6,859 nucleotides of DNA, taken from NCBI GenBank assembly GCA_002394525.1, contig DGUF01000064.1:1-6859 (forward strand), given 5' to 3'. Shown in pieces: positions 5,998 through 6,859 of the stretch. This DNA comes from Lachnospiraceae bacterium UBA4317 (GTDB lineage: Bacteria; Bacillota_A; Clostridia; Lachnospirales; Lachnospiraceae). Position 1 is the stretch's first letter. Every line of letters starts with the position of its first letter. The translations under genes were made by a program, and so were the position numbers. Below the pieces are notes generated by a model, which searched no databases, was not told the origin of the DNA, and worked only from the letters and a program-made list of their open reading frames with translations.

Positions 5998-6162
5998 ATG
6001 ATTATAGATATGATTTACAATCTGCTCTCCAAAAAGAGAGATCAAAAAAGACATGAAGTATATCGGCTCCGGTGGCAGAAGGTAGCCTTGGAGAAGCAGC
6101 TTGAGAAGCTGAAAGCACAGGCGGTCGAAAAAGAGCAGTCGGCAGAGGGTGTTAAAAATTAA
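5998..6162 (+). CDS. Small charged 54-residue hypothetical protein
   Basis: An ATG follows AGGGGGTG at 6 nt or less, one base from the ideal ribosome site AGGAGGTG. The frame runs 54 codons to TAA. The protein starts with a short hydrophobic stretch (MIIDMIYNLL), becomes strongly basic (SKKRDQKRHEVYRLRWQK, about 11-28), and ends in a helical, coiled-coil-like Lys/Glu/Leu stretch (LEKQLEKLKAQ, 31-41) and a polar tail. No known family is recognised. It lies between two terminators, after tRNA-Arg and convergent with the HNH gene. Its size and setting fit an accessory or mobile-element gene such as a small DNA- or membrane-associated protein. Coding is supported by the ribosome site, the ordered amino-acid pattern and the terminator after the stop. 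Confidence 0.6.
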   Translation: MIIDMIYNLLSKKRDQKRHEVYRLRWQKVALEKQLEKLKAQAVEKEQSAEGVKN

Positions 6163-6172
6163 TTTAGATAAT

Positions 6173-6206
6173 ACAGGAGGGTTCCCGTCACAGAGAATCC
6201 TCCTGT
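6173..6206. terminator. Shared convergent terminator
   Basis: ACAGGAGGGTTC pairs with GAATCCTCCTGT (12 bp, one G-T pair) around a 10-nt loop, between the small plus-strand ORF and the minus-strand HNH gene. A short TTTG follows on the plus strand. On the minus strand the T-rich stretch comes about a dozen bases later, so termination may be modest in both directions. Confidence 0.6.
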
Positions 6207-6212
6207 TTGTCA

Positions 6213-6859
6213 TTACATATTGCTCTTCTTCAGATTACATTGCGTGCAGAGCATCTGGCAGTTCTCAGGAACAGTCTTGCCGCCCTTGCTCCACGGTATG
6301 ATATGGTCGGCTTGCATCTCTCCAAATTCAAATGTCTCTCCACAGAGGGCACACTTATGATTCTGTCTCTCATATGCCGCCAGTGCGTCCCGTCTGTCAA
6401 ATGCTCTAATGGACAGCTTGCGTTCATCTCCGGCCAGCAGATACTCATAGATACCTGACTTCTTTGTCACATCCTCATCGCCCATTAGACGCTGTATCTC
6501 TTCTTCCAGTGCTTTCGGGTCAAGATCAGTGCGCCCCCCGTGCTGATTATAGAACAGCCCCCACGGAAGTCCCTTCATTTCTTTCCGGGTCTTCGGGAAT
6601 ATGGCTTGCGCCCACTCAATCACAGACCGGAAGTAGTTCCATAGTTGTACAGCAGAGGGATCATTCTGGTGCTCAGCCATATATGCTTCTATACTCTTGT
6701 TCTCAGCCGCTGATGCCCACGAAAGAGCCGTCTCAAGGTATTCCTGTCGTATAGAAGAACCACGCAGATAATCTCCTGCCAATACAGATGCCGCACAGCC
6801 TGTTTTGCTGAAGTATCTCTTTGCGTCAGCCGTCCAGGAACCTGCATATACAGCATTTC
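6213..6859 (-). CDS. HNH endonuclease, C-terminal part (5' end beyond window)
   Basis: The frame is open to the right edge and gives 214 residues to TAA; the true start lies outside. A TTG at 6782 is a possible internal start but has no good ribosome site, and the frame continues upstream with sensible protein sequence. The C-terminal 50 residues form a classical HNH module: CALC and CTQC zinc-binding pairs flank DHIIPWSKGG, with a following Asn in PENC and a final CNLKKSN. These predict a metal-dependent nuclease that cuts DNA. The preceding 160 residues are helical, with the stretches KEMKGLPWGLFYN and KKSGIYEYLL. From memory they resemble the C-terminal half of DUF262/HNH proteins, which are related to GmrSD-type restriction enzymes. 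That assignment is an inference, because the N-terminal DUF262 domain would be off the window. A defence or mobile-element role is plausible. Confidence 0.85.
   Translation of the reverse strand, partial: NAVYAGSWTADAKRYFSKTGCAASVLAGDYLRGSSIRQEYLETALSWASAAENKSIEAYMAEHQNDPSAVQLWNYFRSVIEWAQAIFPKTRKEMKGLPWGLFYNQHGGRTDLDPKALEEEIQRLMGDEDVTKKSGIYEYLLAGDERKLSIRAFDRRDALAAYERQNHKCALCGETFEFGEMQADHIIPWSKGGKTVPENCQMLCTQCNLKKSNM

Noticed and set aside
6207..6754. Plus-strand open frames over the HNH gene
   Set aside because: They are shadows of the HNH coding sequence without ribosome sites or domain features.

Overview
The window looks like a moderately GC-rich genome of the Lachnospiraceae/Eubacteriales type (Bacillota). 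This inference rests on strong AGGAGG-type ribosome sites, a Firmicutes-style membrane Ser/Thr kinase with a YRD catalytic loop, compact intrinsic terminators and a tRNA without an encoded CCA. No species can be named from the sequence.

Left part (1-5041, minus strand, GC-rich): a two-gene unit. The upstream gene encodes a 589-residue transmembrane Ser/Thr protein kinase without PASTA repeats (3272-5041). The downstream gene (3182 to beyond the left edge) encodes a very large surface protein with two membrane segments, a long charged low-complexity stalk and a series of bacterial Ig-like domains marked by D-[TR]-TPP motifs. It is open to the window edge and has no stop here. The two genes lie 89 bp apart and are probably co-transcribed, so a cytoplasmic kinase may be paired with an envelope protein.

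Middle (5042-5720): no protein gene. Upstream of the kinase lie two copies of a roughly 150-bp structured repeat (5091-5242 and 5255-5407). They are identical except for a 20-27 bp core that sits in the loop of a predicted hairpin, and the outer copy has 14-bp terminal inverted repeats. Next to them is a strong minus-strand intrinsic terminator (5416-5455). About 120 bp upstream of it is a minus-strand TATAAT box, which suggests a small RNA of about 150 nt or a terminated leader.

Right part (5660-6859, lower GC): a consensus TTGACA promoter, a pre-tRNA leader hairpin, tRNA-Arg(ACG), a palindromic GTGTACAC double motif and an intrinsic terminator. These are followed by a small 54-aa ORF (+) converging on the 3' part of an HNH endonuclease gene (-) that runs off the right edge. 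The composition change just after a tRNA gene, together with an HNH nuclease resembling DUF262-type proteins, suggests the edge of an accessory or mobile region. No integrase or duplicated attachment site is visible within the window.
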